Assembly: GCF_031846585.1 (NCBI RefSeq)
Contig: NZ_JAVRHK010000002.1
Location: 248,001-312,000, forward strand
Source of the DNA: Autumnicola musiva
Lineage (GTDB): Bacteria; Bacteroidota; Bacteroidia; Flavobacteriales; Flavobacteriaceae
Length of the DNA: 64,000 bases
Reading direction: 5' to 3'
Shown here: piece by piece, positions 25,522 to 33,787 of the stretch
Numbering within the stretch: the stretch's first letter is position 1
How the letters are laid out: each line of letters starts with the position of its first letter
Position numbers and translations under genes: made by a program
The notes under the pieces: generated by a model
What the model was told of the DNA's origin: nothing
Database searches by the model: none
What the model saw: only the letters and a program-made list of their open reading frames with translations

Positions 25522-26127
25522 ATGGCAAGATATACTGGTCCAAAGACTAAAATAGCCCGTAAATTCGGTGAAGCTATTTTTGGAGATGACAAATCTTTTG
25601 AAAAAAGAAATTATCCTCCGGGACAACACGGTAATAACCGTCGTCGTGGCAAGAAATCTGAGTATGCTATCCAGTTAATGGAAAAGCAAAAAGCAAAGTA
25701 TACTTATGGTGTTCTTGAACGTCAATTTAGGAACATGTTTGAAAAAGCTACCAGATCAAACGGTATTACCGGTGAGGTGCTTTTACAATTATGTGAATCA
25801 CGTTTGGATAACGTGGTATATAGGATGGGTGTTGCACCTTCCAGAAGGGCTGCAAGACAATTAGTGTCGCACAGGCACATAACCGTAAATGGGGAGTTAG
25901 TTAATATTCCTTCTTACCATTTGAAGGCTGGAGATGTTGTAGGCGTAAGAGAAAAGTCTAAATCTTTACAGGCAATTCAGGATTCATTAGCTAATTCAAG
26001 CAGTGTATACGAGTGGATTACCTGGAATAGCGAAACTAAAGAAGGAACTTTCGTTTCTGTACCGGGAAGGGTTCAGATTCCGGAAAATATAAATGAACAA
26101 TTCATCGTCGAATTATATTCGAAATAA
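25522..26127 (+). CDS. rpsD: 30S ribosomal protein S4
   Basis: 201 residues. S4 nucleates 30S assembly and helps form the mRNA entry site; in E. coli it represses the alpha operon. The N-terminal region is RYTGPKTKIARKFGE, without the zinc cysteines of some S4 proteins, and the S4 RNA-binding domain includes SRLDNVVYRMGVAPSRRAAR and HRHITVNGELVNIPSY. Confidence 0.98.
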   Translation: MARYTGPKTKIARKFGEAIFGDDKSFEKRNYPPGQHGNNRRRGKKSEYAIQLMEKQKAKYTYGVLERQFRNMFEKATRSNGITGEVLLQLCESRLDNVVYRMGVAPSRRAARQLVSHRHITVNGELVNIPSYHLKAGDVVGVREKSKSLQAIQDSLANSSSVYEWITWNSETKEGTFVSVPGRVQIPENINEQFIVELYSK

Positions 26128-26147
26128 TAATTCACAGAAGTCGTAAT

Positions 26148-27140
26148 ATGGCAATACTAAATTTTCAGAAGCCCGATAAAGTTATAATGATTGATTCTAC
26201 AGATTTCGAGGGGAAATTTGAATTTCGCCCCTTAGAACCTGGTTATGGATTAACTGTTGGTAACGCTTTAAGAAGAGTACTGTTATCTTCACTGGAAGGA
26301 TTCGCGATCACTTCAGTTCGTATTGAAGGTGTTGAGCACGAATTCTCTACTATCCCGGGAGTGGTAGAAGATGTAACAGAAATTATATTGAACCTGAAGC
26401 AGGTGAGGTTTAAGAGGCAAATTGATGAAATAGATAACGAAGCCGTTACAATTTCTGTTTCTGGTGAGGATCAGCTTACTGCCGGTCATTTCCAAAAATT
26501 TATTTCGGGATTTCAGATTTTAAATCCTGACCTTGTAATTTGTCATCTGGACAAAAAGGTTAACATTAACATGGAGGTTACTATCGAAAAGGGTAGGGGC
26601 TATGTTCCGGCTGAAGAAAATAAAAAGTCTAATGCACCTCTGGGTACTATTTTTACCGATTCTATTTATACTCCTATTAAAAATGTAAAGTATAGTATTG
26701 AAAATTATCGTGTAGAGCAAAAAACCGATTATGAAAAACTGGTTTTTGAAATTATAAGCGATGGTTCAATTCACCCTAAAGATGCTTTAACTGAAGCTGC
26801 CAAGACTTTAATCCATCACTTTATGTTATTCTCTGATGAGCGTATAACACTGGAAGCTGATGAAATTGCCCAAACTGAAACTTATGATGAAGAATCCCTT
26901 CATATGAGACAGTTACTGAAAACCAAACTTGTAGATATGGATCTTTCAGTTAGGGCACTAAATTGTCTAAAAGCGGCTGAAGTTGATACCCTTGGCGACC
27001 TTGTATCTTATAACAAGAATGATCTTATGAAATTTAGGAATTTCGGAAAGAAATCTCTAACCGAATTGGAAGAGCTTGTGAATAATAAGGGGCTTAACTT
27101 TGGGATGGACCTTTCAAAATATAAATTAGATAAAGACTAA
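26148..27140 (+). CDS. rpoA: DNA-directed RNA polymerase subunit alpha
   Basis: 330 residues. The N-terminal dimerisation domain (about 1-225) includes FRPLEPGYGLTVGNALRRVL, and the linker leads to the C-terminal domain (about 250-330) with MDLSVRALNCLKAAEVDTLGDL and FRNFGKKSLTELEE, which binds UP elements and activators. The gene lies in the alpha operon between rpsD and rplQ, its usual place. Confidence 0.98.
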   Translation: MAILNFQKPDKVIMIDSTDFEGKFEFRPLEPGYGLTVGNALRRVLLSSLEGFAITSVRIEGVEHEFSTIPGVVEDVTEIILNLKQVRFKRQIDEIDNEAVTISVSGEDQLTAGHFQKFISGFQILNPDLVICHLDKKVNINMEVTIEKGRGYVPAEENKKSNAPLGTIFTDSIYTPIKNVKYSIENYRVEQKTDYEKLVFEIISDGSIHPKDALTEAAKTLIHHFMLFSDERITLEADEIAQTETYDEESLHMRQLLKTKLVDMDLSVRALNCLKAAEVDTLGDLVSYNKNDLMKFRNFGKKSLTELEELVNNKGLNFGMDLSKYKLDKD

Positions 27141-27193
27141 AATTTAGACGTGAGAGATTAGAAAAGGGATGTGAGACTTCTTTCAAGCATTAA

Positions 27194-27230
27194 ACATCTA
27201 ATATCTAAACATCTAACATCTAACATCTTA
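27194..27230. repeat. Short imperfect tandem repeat (ACATCTAA units)
   Basis: Five units of seven or eight bases, variants of ACATCTAA, stand head to tail in the rpoA-rplQ spacer and end just before the rplQ ATG. A GATGTGAGA upstream (27169-27177) is partly complementary to the units. Confidence 0.8.
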
Positions 27231-27234
27231 TAAA

Positions 27235-27756
27235 ATGAGACACGGAAAGAAAATAAATCATTTAGGAAGGAAAACAGCGCATCGTAAGTCTATGTTGGCT
27301 AATATGGCATGTTCCCTAATTGAGCATAAGCGAATAAATACCACCGTAGCCAAGGCTAAAGCTTTAAGAGTATTTGTAGAGCCTTTGGTGACAAAATCTA
27401 AGGAAGATACTACACATAATAGAAGGATTGTATTTCGTAAGCTTCGTAGTAAAGAATCAGTGAGTGAATTGTTTCGTGATGTAGCGCCTAAAGTTGGTGA
27501 GCGCCCCGGAGGATATACCAGGATTATAAAACTTGGTAACCGACTAGGAGATAATGCAGATATGGCTATGATCGAGCTTGTGGATTATAATGAAATTTAT
27601 AATCTTGATAAGCCTGAGAAGAAAAAGTCTACTCGTAGAGCTGGTAAAAGAAAAGGTACCACTTCTACTTCTGAAACTGAGCCAACTGTGCCACAGGAAG
27701 AAACAAAATCTGAAGAAACAAATTCAGAACCTAAAGAGGATAAAAAAGAAGAATAG
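27235..27756 (+). CDS. rplQ: 50S ribosomal protein L17 with acidic-basic C-terminal tail
   Basis: 173 residues against about 120-130 in most bacteria. Residues 1-124 are a normal L17 (MRHGKKINHLGRKTAHRKSM, NTTVAKAKALR, GERPGGYTRIIKLGNRLGDNA). Residues 125-173 form a low-complexity tail, first basic (KKKSTRRAGKRK) and then rich in Thr, Ser, Glu and Lys, likely disordered. L17 lies at the tunnel exit, so the tail could extend from the ribosome surface. It is the last gene of the superoperon and is followed by a strong terminator. Confidence 0.97.
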   Translation: MRHGKKINHLGRKTAHRKSMLANMACSLIEHKRINTTVAKAKALRVFVEPLVTKSKEDTTHNRRIVFRKLRSKESVSELFRDVAPKVGERPGGYTRIIKLGNRLGDNADMAMIELVDYNEIYNLDKPEKKKSTRRAGKRKGTTSTSETEPTVPQEETKSEETNSEPKEDKKEE

Positions 27757-27786
27757 AAATGATTCTTTTAAATCATCAATAATTTT

Positions 27787-27821
27787 AAAAAGGATAAGCT
27801 CTGTGAGTTTATCCTTTTTTT
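27787..27821 (+). terminator. Terminator of the ribosomal superoperon
   Basis: AAAAAGGATAA (27787-27797) pairs with TTATCCTTTTT (27809-27819) around an 11-base loop and runs into T. It begins 31 bases after the rplQ stop. Confidence 0.85.
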
Positions 27822-27883
27822 ATATTTATATATCAAAACTATTTTTTGTGAATACGAAAGTGGTTATAATGTATATTTTGTTA

Positions 27884-27910
27884 TCCTGAAGTGGAAGGCT
27901 TATTTCAGGA
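27884..27910. repeat. Extragenic palindrome-like element upstream of carA
   Basis: TCCTGAA (27884-27890) and TTCAGGA (27904-27910) are exact inverted copies around 13 bases. The wording resembles the CCTGAA...TTCAGGAT palindromes that are scattered between genes in many flavobacterial genomes; only this one copy is seen here. Confidence 0.4.
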
Positions 27911-27973
27911 TCTGTTTAAATCAGTAGAATCTTATTTAACATAATCAACACAACAACAAGTTAAGTAGCAGCA

Positions 27974-29086
27974 ATGAAATACCAGGCAAGAAAAAAAGCG
28001 ATTATCTTATTGGCAGATGGCACTATTTTCCATGGCAAAGCAGTGGGAGATAAAGACGGTAGTGCCGTGGGAGAGGTATGTTTTAATACCGGGATGACCG
28101 GCTATCAGGAAATTTTTACAGATCCTTCCTATTTTGGTCAAATTATGGTTACTACCAATGCCCACATCGGGAACTATGGAACGAACGAAGAGGAGGAGGA
28201 GGCCGATACGGCCCAAATTTCAGGATTAGTATGTAAAAATTTTAGTTATTACCATTCCAGGCCTGCAGCTGATATGCCGCTTAAGGATTTTTTGGATAAA
28301 AGTGACCTCTTCGCAATTTCAGATGTGGATACACGGGCGCTGGTAACCTATATTCGGGAGAATGGTGCCATGAACGCCATCATTTCTACAGATGTTGATA
28401 ATATTGAAGGCTTGAAAAAGCAATTGGATGAAGTGCCGGACATGAACGGACTGGAACTGGCTTCAAGGGTTTCTACAAAAGAGCCTTATTTCTTTGGAAA
28501 AGAGGATGCGGCGTACAAAGTTGCCGTGTTGGATGTTGGGGTAAAAAGGAGCATTATTAAGCATCTGGCAAACAGGAATGTTTACTGTAAAGTTTTCCCT
28601 TACAATGCCAGTTTTAACGAAATGAAAGAATGGGCTCCAGATGGCTACCTGCTTTCCAACGGGCCGGGTGATCCACAACCACTTGATAATGCCATACAGG
28701 TGGCTAAAGATATCATGGCCGAAGATAAACCTCTATTTGGAATTTGTCTTGGACATCAGATTATTGCTCTTGCAAATGGAATTGGAACGTATAAAATGCA
28801 CCAGGGCCACCGCGGAATTAACCATCCTATTCTTAACCTGCAAACCGGTAAAGGGGAAATTACTTCACAAAATCACGGATTTTCAGTTAACAAAGAAGAA
28901 ACAGAAGCGCATCCGGATGTTGAAGTTACCCATACGCACTTAAATGATCAAACAGTGGCTGGTCTAAAAATGAAAAATAAGAACTGTTTTTCCGTACAAT
29001 ACCATCCTGAAGCAAGTCCGGGGCCAAATGATGCCCATTATTTGTTTGATGAGTTTATGCAGCGCTTGCAGGGGGCAAAGGCATAA
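27974..29086 (+). CDS. carA: Carbamoyl-phosphate synthase small (glutaminase) subunit
   Basis: 370 residues. It hydrolyses glutamine and feeds ammonia to CarB for arginine and pyrimidine synthesis. The N-terminal small-subunit domain (about 1-150) includes GMTGYQEIFTDPSYFGQI. The class I amidotransferase domain has the catalytic Cys258 in FGICLGHQ and the His-Glu pair in QYHPEASPGP. carB is not in the window, so the two subunits are encoded apart. Its own terminator follows. Confidence 0.97.
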   Translation: MKYQARKKAIILLADGTIFHGKAVGDKDGSAVGEVCFNTGMTGYQEIFTDPSYFGQIMVTTNAHIGNYGTNEEEEEADTAQISGLVCKNFSYYHSRPAADMPLKDFLDKSDLFAISDVDTRALVTYIRENGAMNAIISTDVDNIEGLKKQLDEVPDMNGLELASRVSTKEPYFFGKEDAAYKVAVLDVGVKRSIIKHLANRNVYCKVFPYNASFNEMKEWAPDGYLLSNGPGDPQPLDNAIQVAKDIMAEDKPLFGICLGHQIIALANGIGTYKMHQGHRGINHPILNLQTGKGEITSQNHGFSVNKEETEAHPDVEVTHTHLNDQTVAGLKMKNKNCFSVQYHPEASPGPNDAHYLFDEFMQRLQGAKA

Positions 29087-29110
29087 GTAAATATAAGCTT
29101 TGATTGAAAG

Positions 29111-29141
29111 GCCGGAATTGTACAATTCCGGCTCTTTTATT
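29111..29141 (+). terminator. Terminator of carA
   Basis: GCCGGAATT (29111-29119) pairs perfectly with AATTCCGGC (29124-29132) around GTAC, followed by a T-rich tract. Confidence 0.85.
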
Positions 29142-29223
29142 TTCACTCTTTCCTCCAAAATACATTTGTTGTTGTTGATTATTGCTCTAGTTTTAGGACT
29201 TCAAAATATTTATCAAACCAACA

Positions 29224-29745
29224 ATGAAAAAACTATTACTTGTTTTTGCCCTTTTTGCAGGGCTCAGCTCTTTTGGGCAACAAACCACCAATCAATTTTC
29301 TTTAAATTTTTTAACGCCTTCAGCCGAATATGAATTAGCTGTGGGAGATAATGCTTCTGTAGATTTTATTGGAGGTGTCGCTTTTGCCTACCGCCATGTC
29401 TTCGATGAATCTGACTATGGTGTTTTTCCTCAGTTTATGGGGCAATACCGGTATTATTATAACTTTAAAAAGAGGATAAAAAAGAATAAGAATGTCTCAA
29501 ATAATAGCGGGAATTATATTGCGGCAGTAGCTTTGCTTTCCAGCGGGAATTCGGTGCTTGGGGACCTGGACCTTAGCAGTAATTATGATGGGTTTGTAGG
29601 ACCTGCCTGGGGACTGCAAAGAGTATATGGTAAAACATTCAAACTTAACCTAAATTTGGGTCTGGGCTACGGTTTTAACGATGTTGATTATTATTTGGCG
29701 CCGCTGGTTGGCTTACAGTTAGGTTTTAAATTGGGTAAAAATTAA
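29224..29745 (+). CDS. Small secreted beta-barrel-like protein of unknown function
   Basis: 173 residues with a signal peptide (1-19, cleavage near SFGQ). The mature part alternates hydrophobic and polar residues with many Gly, Tyr and Phe (LNLNLGLGYGF, LQLGFKLG), typical of a small eight-stranded outer-membrane barrel. The charged stretch KKRIKKNKN near residue 80 would be a loop. No specific family recognised. It is followed by another small envelope protein gene on the same strand. Confidence 0.75.
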   Translation: MKKLLLVFALFAGLSSFGQQTTNQFSLNFLTPSAEYELAVGDNASVDFIGGVAFAYRHVFDESDYGVFPQFMGQYRYYYNFKKRIKKNKNVSNNSGNYIAAVALLSSGNSVLGDLDLSSNYDGFVGPAWGLQRVYGKTFKLNLNLGLGYGFNDVDYYLAPLVGLQLGFKLGKN

Positions 29746-29785
29746 TCTACTGGAAAACAAGGCCGGGAAATACTGCCAAAGGAAT

Positions 29786-30457
29786 TTGCGCCTTTCATTG
29801 CCTTTACTGTTTTTAATGCTGTGCTTTGGCAGCATAGCGCAAAATCATCCTGTTTTTTATGCCGGCCTGGACCTTTACCGGAATACCAGTTTTAAAGATA
29901 ATGTTTACGGCAGCTTTAATGTGGGGGCGCAGGTATATCAAATTGGTTTTTTTGCTCCTGAAGTAGGTTATAATTACTATGCGGGATGGCTGCCTGACCG
30001 GGAAATTAATAAGTCTAATCAAAATCGTTTTCAGTATCCTGATGCCATTTTTGAACAGGAGTTTAGTTCTTCGGTATTAACCTTAACTCCAAAGCTTAAA
30101 TTTGGAAAGGAAGATGCTTTCCTGGTAATTTCTCCAAAATATCATATAGGAAATCTTAGTACACGGGCTTCTTATTTTGTTAATGATAATGGCGACGGGA
30201 AGTTTCCTTTGACGAAATTCCAGGAATCAAAATCCCACATTTCCTACTGGAGCTTCGCTATTGGTTTTGAAGGCCTGCAGATTTCTTCAAAATATTGGTT
30301 CGCCCTAAGTCTTAATTATAATGCTGCCAGAATCGATGATAACTGGAAAGCACTTGATTTTTCATCATATAATCTTAAGGCACGAGCAGCCGGGATTGCA
30401 TGCCTCGGTTTTGGGATAAGATTTTATTACGATCCTTTTGCTTCCGAAAACGATTAA
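29786..30457 (+). CDS. Secreted or outer-membrane protein of unknown function (TTG start)
   Basis: 223 residues from a TTG at 29786; no ATG or GTG lies in frame between the previous stop and the signal peptide, and starting at the next ATG would cut the signal. The signal peptide ends near GSIAQ (residue 19). The mature protein is rich in Tyr and Phe and has barrel-like strand periodicity (GVGF-type ending LGFGIRFYYDPF). It may be a distant relative of the gene 41 bases upstream. Function unknown. Confidence 0.75.
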   Translation: MRLSLPLLFLMLCFGSIAQNHPVFYAGLDLYRNTSFKDNVYGSFNVGAQVYQIGFFAPEVGYNYYAGWLPDREINKSNQNRFQYPDAIFEQEFSSSVLTLTPKLKFGKEDAFLVISPKYHIGNLSTRASYFVNDNGDGKFPLTKFQESKSHISYWSFAIGFEGLQISSKYWFALSLNYNAARIDDNWKALDFSSYNLKARAAGIACLGFGIRFYYDPFASEND

Positions 30458-30563
30458 GTAAAAAGATGTTAGCCAATTCTTTATTACTGCGCGTTTTAGT
30501 GTCAATTTTAGCAGTCAATTTGTATCTTGCAAATAAATCAATTAACCAATTTAAACTAAAAAT

Positions 30564-31853
30564 ATGAGTGTTATAATAGATATTCATGCACGGCAGATTT
30601 TTGACTCAAGAGGAAATCCAACGGTTGAAGTAGACGTAATTACAGAAAACGGAATTCTTGGAAGGGCAGCGGTTCCTTCAGGAGCTTCAACCGGGGAGCA
30701 TGAGGCTGTGGAGCTTCGCGATGGCGGAAACGATTTTATGGGCAAAGGTGTTACTCAGGCAGTTGAAAATGTGAACAAGAACATTTCTGAAAAATTGCTT
30801 GGGTATTCTGTTTTTGAACAAAATCTTATTGATCAGGCAATGATTGATCTTGATGGTACGCCTAATAAATCAAATCTTGGTGCAAATGCTATTTTAGGTG
30901 TTTCTCTCGCGGCTGCAAAAGCTGCTGCCAACGAGCTTGGGCTTCCGCTTTATCGTTATGTAGGTGGGGTGAGTGCTAATACGCTACCTGTTCCTATGAT
31001 GAATATCATTAACGGTGGCTCTCATAGTGATGCTCCTATTGCTTTTCAGGAGTTTATGATTATGCCGGTAAAGGCTAAAAATTTCAGTCACGCCCTAAAA
31101 ATGGGAACTGAAATTTTTCATAACCTGAAAAAAGTATTGCATGACAGGGGCCTTAGTACCGCAGTTGGAGATGAAGGTGGTTTTGCGCCTACTCTAGACG
31201 GAACTGAAGATGCATTGGACACTATTCTTAAAGCTATTGAAAAAGCAGGCTATAAAGGTGGTGATGATGTAATGATTGCCCTTGATTGTGCTGCAGCTGA
31301 ATTCTTCGAAGACGGAAAATACAACTACAAGAAATTTGAAGGTGATTCCGGAAAAGTGAGAAGCAGCGAAGAGCAGGCTGAATATCTTGCTGAACTTTCT
31401 TCAAAATATCCCATTATTTCTATTGAAGACGGTATGGATGAGAATGACTGGGAAGGCTGGCAAGCCTTAACCGGAAAAATTGGAGATAAAGTACAATTGG
31501 TTGGTGATGATCTTTTTGTAACTAATGTGGAGAGGCTTTCCAGGGGAATAAATGAAAAAATAGCCAATTCCATACTTATAAAGGTAAATCAAATTGGTAC
31601 TTTAACCGAAACAATTGCGGCAGTTAACATGGCACATAACGCCGGTTATACTTCTGTAATGTCTCACCGTTCCGGGGAAACTGAAGATAATACTATTGCC
31701 GATCTTGCCGTGGCACTTAATACCGGGCAAATTAAAACAGGTTCTGCATCGCGTAGTGACCGTATGGCAAAATATAATCAGCTACTAAGAATAGAAGAAG
31801 AACTTAAGGATGTTGCCTATTATCCACAAGAGAAAGCATTCAAAATTAAATAA
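30564..31853 (+). CDS. eno: Enolase
   Basis: 429 residues. It interconverts 2-phosphoglycerate and phosphoenolpyruvate in glycolysis. Signature motifs are SRGNPTVEVDV, GAST-loop VPSGASTGEHEAVELRDG, GDEGGFAP, the metal Asp in SIEDGMDENDW and the C-terminal SHRSGETEDNTIADLAV. Length and active-site residues are normal. A terminator follows. Confidence 0.98.
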   Translation: MSVIIDIHARQIFDSRGNPTVEVDVITENGILGRAAVPSGASTGEHEAVELRDGGNDFMGKGVTQAVENVNKNISEKLLGYSVFEQNLIDQAMIDLDGTPNKSNLGANAILGVSLAAAKAAANELGLPLYRYVGGVSANTLPVPMMNIINGGSHSDAPIAFQEFMIMPVKAKNFSHALKMGTEIFHNLKKVLHDRGLSTAVGDEGGFAPTLDGTEDALDTILKAIEKAGYKGGDDVMIALDCAAAEFFEDGKYNYKKFEGDSGKVRSSEEQAEYLAELSSKYPIISIEDGMDENDWEGWQALTGKIGDKVQLVGDDLFVTNVERLSRGINEKIANSILIKVNQIGTLTETIAAVNMAHNAGYTSVMSHRSGETEDNTIADLAVALNTGQIKTGSASRSDRMAKYNQLLRIEEELKDVAYYPQEKAFKIK

Positions 31854-31874
31854 TTTTGACTTAGATATAGTTCT

Positions 31875-31902
31875 AACCCCTCCATTTGAGAGGGGTTTTT
31901 TT
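31875..31902 (+). terminator. Terminator of eno
   Basis: AACCCCTC (31875-31882) pairs with GAGGGGTT (31890-31897) around a seven-base loop, followed by seven T. Confidence 0.9.
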
Positions 31903-31981
31903 ATGATTATTTCTATATTTTTAGTTAAAAATTAACAATAGAATAATTAACTTCTCCTTCTAAAACAATGTTAAGTTCTAT

Positions 31982-33529
31982 ATGAACAATTTTCTTTTTG
32001 TAGCTGCTGAAAATGATGCTATACACCGTTGTAAGGCAGGAGGAATGGGGGATGTGGTTAGGGATGTGCCACGCAAAATAGCTGAGAAAGGGGACAAAGT
32101 ACAAGTTATTGTTCCTTCATATTCCCGTCTTCATACTGATGCTATTTTAAAAACACATCTTAACTTCGAACTACGGGGAGAAACTTATAATGCCGGCCTT
32201 TATGAAGTCCGGCCAAAAAAAGAGGTTGAGAATATTTATCATTATGTAATTCATCACCCTGAAATCCAAGCTGGGGATATTGCCCATATTTATCATAACG
32301 ATCTAACCGAGCCGTTCTATACCGACGGGATAAAATTTTTTATTTTCTGTACCGCGGTTGCCGAGGCCATAAAATGTGAGGCTTTTGGGAAGCTGGACGT
32401 GATTCACCTGCACGATTGGCATGCCAGCCTTATTTTATTTCTTAGAAGGTTTCATCCTGTCTATGAGATGCTGAAAAAAATTAGAATTATTTATACAATT
32501 CATAATCTGGCAATTCAGGGAATTCGTCCCTTTTCAGGTAGTTACTCTTCTGTAAATAGTTGGTTCCCCAACCTGGAACTTAATTATGAAGAATTACAGG
32601 ACCGCAGATATCCAGATTGTATAAATTTAATGGCAATAGGAATTCGTTTTGCCGATGCGGTACAAACCGTATCGCCTTCTTATAAGGAAGATATTTTAAA
32701 GCCCAGCGAACCACCGGCATTTATTGGCGGAGAGGGGCTGGAAGAAGATCTGAAAAACGCCGATAATGAGGGACGTTTATTTGGAATTCTTAATGGAGCA
32801 TCATATTCAAATGTTGAAAAGGTAGAAAAAGGTATTTTGTTCAGGCAGTGCATCAGAAGGTTGTTCAGGTGGTTGCAGGAGGAAAAGAAAGATTATAAAG
32901 CTCATTATCTGGCACACACGGGTGAAAAAATTACCAGATTCCAGCAGGACAAGCCAGCTTTTATCTGTGCCAGTATCGCACGGCTTACTGAGCAAAAATT
33001 CTTTTTTTTCCAGCAGGACCCTAATCTTTTGCCAAAGCTTATGGAAAAGCTAAATGAGACTAATGGTGTTTTTGTCCTTCTGGGGACCGGCGCACCGGAA
33101 TATGAATCTATCTTTAGGGCGGCCAGCTATCAGCATAAAAACTTTATTTTCATAAATGCACAATCAGAAAGTATTATAGATATGCTTTATCAGGAATCTG
33201 ATCTTTATTTGATGCCAAGTTTATTTGAGCCTTGTGGAATTAGTCAAATGTTAGCCATGAGAAATGGTCAGCCATGTTTGGTTCATCATACGGGAGGTTT
33301 AAAAGATACTGTAGTTCATAAGAAAACTGGTTTTAGTTTTAAAGGAGATACAATCGAAGAAAAAAAAGAGAATTTTATAAAAGTTTTTTCTGAAACAGTA
33401 GATCTATTTTTTAATGATAAAAAAGAATGGAAGAAAATCTCAGCCAACGCCAAAAAGCAGAAGTTCACATGGAAAAAATCTGTGGATGAGTATTACAAAT
33501 ATCTTTATGCACTGAATGTTGATGTATAA
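31982..33529 (+). CDS. GT5-family glycogen/starch synthase-like glycosyltransferase
   Basis: 515 residues. It should add glucose from a nucleotide sugar to alpha-glucan. The N-terminal sugar-nucleotide loop is KAGGMGDVV (18-26), a variant of the usual KxGGLGDV. The HDWH motif, YTIHNLAIQG and the C-terminal PSLFEPCGISQM and HTGGLKDTV blocks are all present, so the GT-B active site looks complete. Other glycogen genes (glgB, glgC) are absent nearby, so the use of ADP- or UDP-glucose is open. A run of eight T lies in the gene at 33002-33009 (Phe repeat). Confidence 0.87.
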   Translation: MNNFLFVAAENDAIHRCKAGGMGDVVRDVPRKIAEKGDKVQVIVPSYSRLHTDAILKTHLNFELRGETYNAGLYEVRPKKEVENIYHYVIHHPEIQAGDIAHIYHNDLTEPFYTDGIKFFIFCTAVAEAIKCEAFGKLDVIHLHDWHASLILFLRRFHPVYEMLKKIRIIYTIHNLAIQGIRPFSGSYSSVNSWFPNLELNYEELQDRRYPDCINLMAIGIRFADAVQTVSPSYKEDILKPSEPPAFIGGEGLEEDLKNADNEGRLFGILNGASYSNVEKVEKGILFRQCIRRLFRWLQEEKKDYKAHYLAHTGEKITRFQQDKPAFICASIARLTEQKFFFFQQDPNLLPKLMEKLNETNGVFVLLGTGAPEYESIFRAASYQHKNFIFINAQSESIIDMLYQESDLYLMPSLFEPCGISQMLAMRNGQPCLVHHTGGLKDTVVHKKTGFSFKGDTIEEKKENFIKVFSETVDLFFNDKKEWKKISANAKKQKFTWKKSVDEYYKYLYALNVDV

Positions 33530-33787
33530 AACTGAGCCCAAAGACGCGTCTTCAGGAATTTGAAACGAGCCGCAACATTGCTTTGAATTGAAGTATCAGA
33601 TGCTAAACCACATCAAGAATCATTAATTATACAATACTAATAATATAAATAATAGTCGGAGTTTTTCTATTACAAGAATTTTTTGAAACCCGCTGTTAAT
33701 AATACCTTAAATAGATTTTAACAATTGATATCCTTGTTAGTTTTTCTTAAATTCGTGGTCATATAAATTATAACGTAAATATTTAAA

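Noticed and set aside
27182..27234. Possible CRISPR array before rplQ
   Set aside because: Units are seven to eight bases, imperfect and contiguous, with no spacers or cas genes.
33530..33787. tRNA or small RNA gene before gltA
   Set aside because: No cloverleaf, no strong stem and no promoter box were found in this AT-rich spacer.
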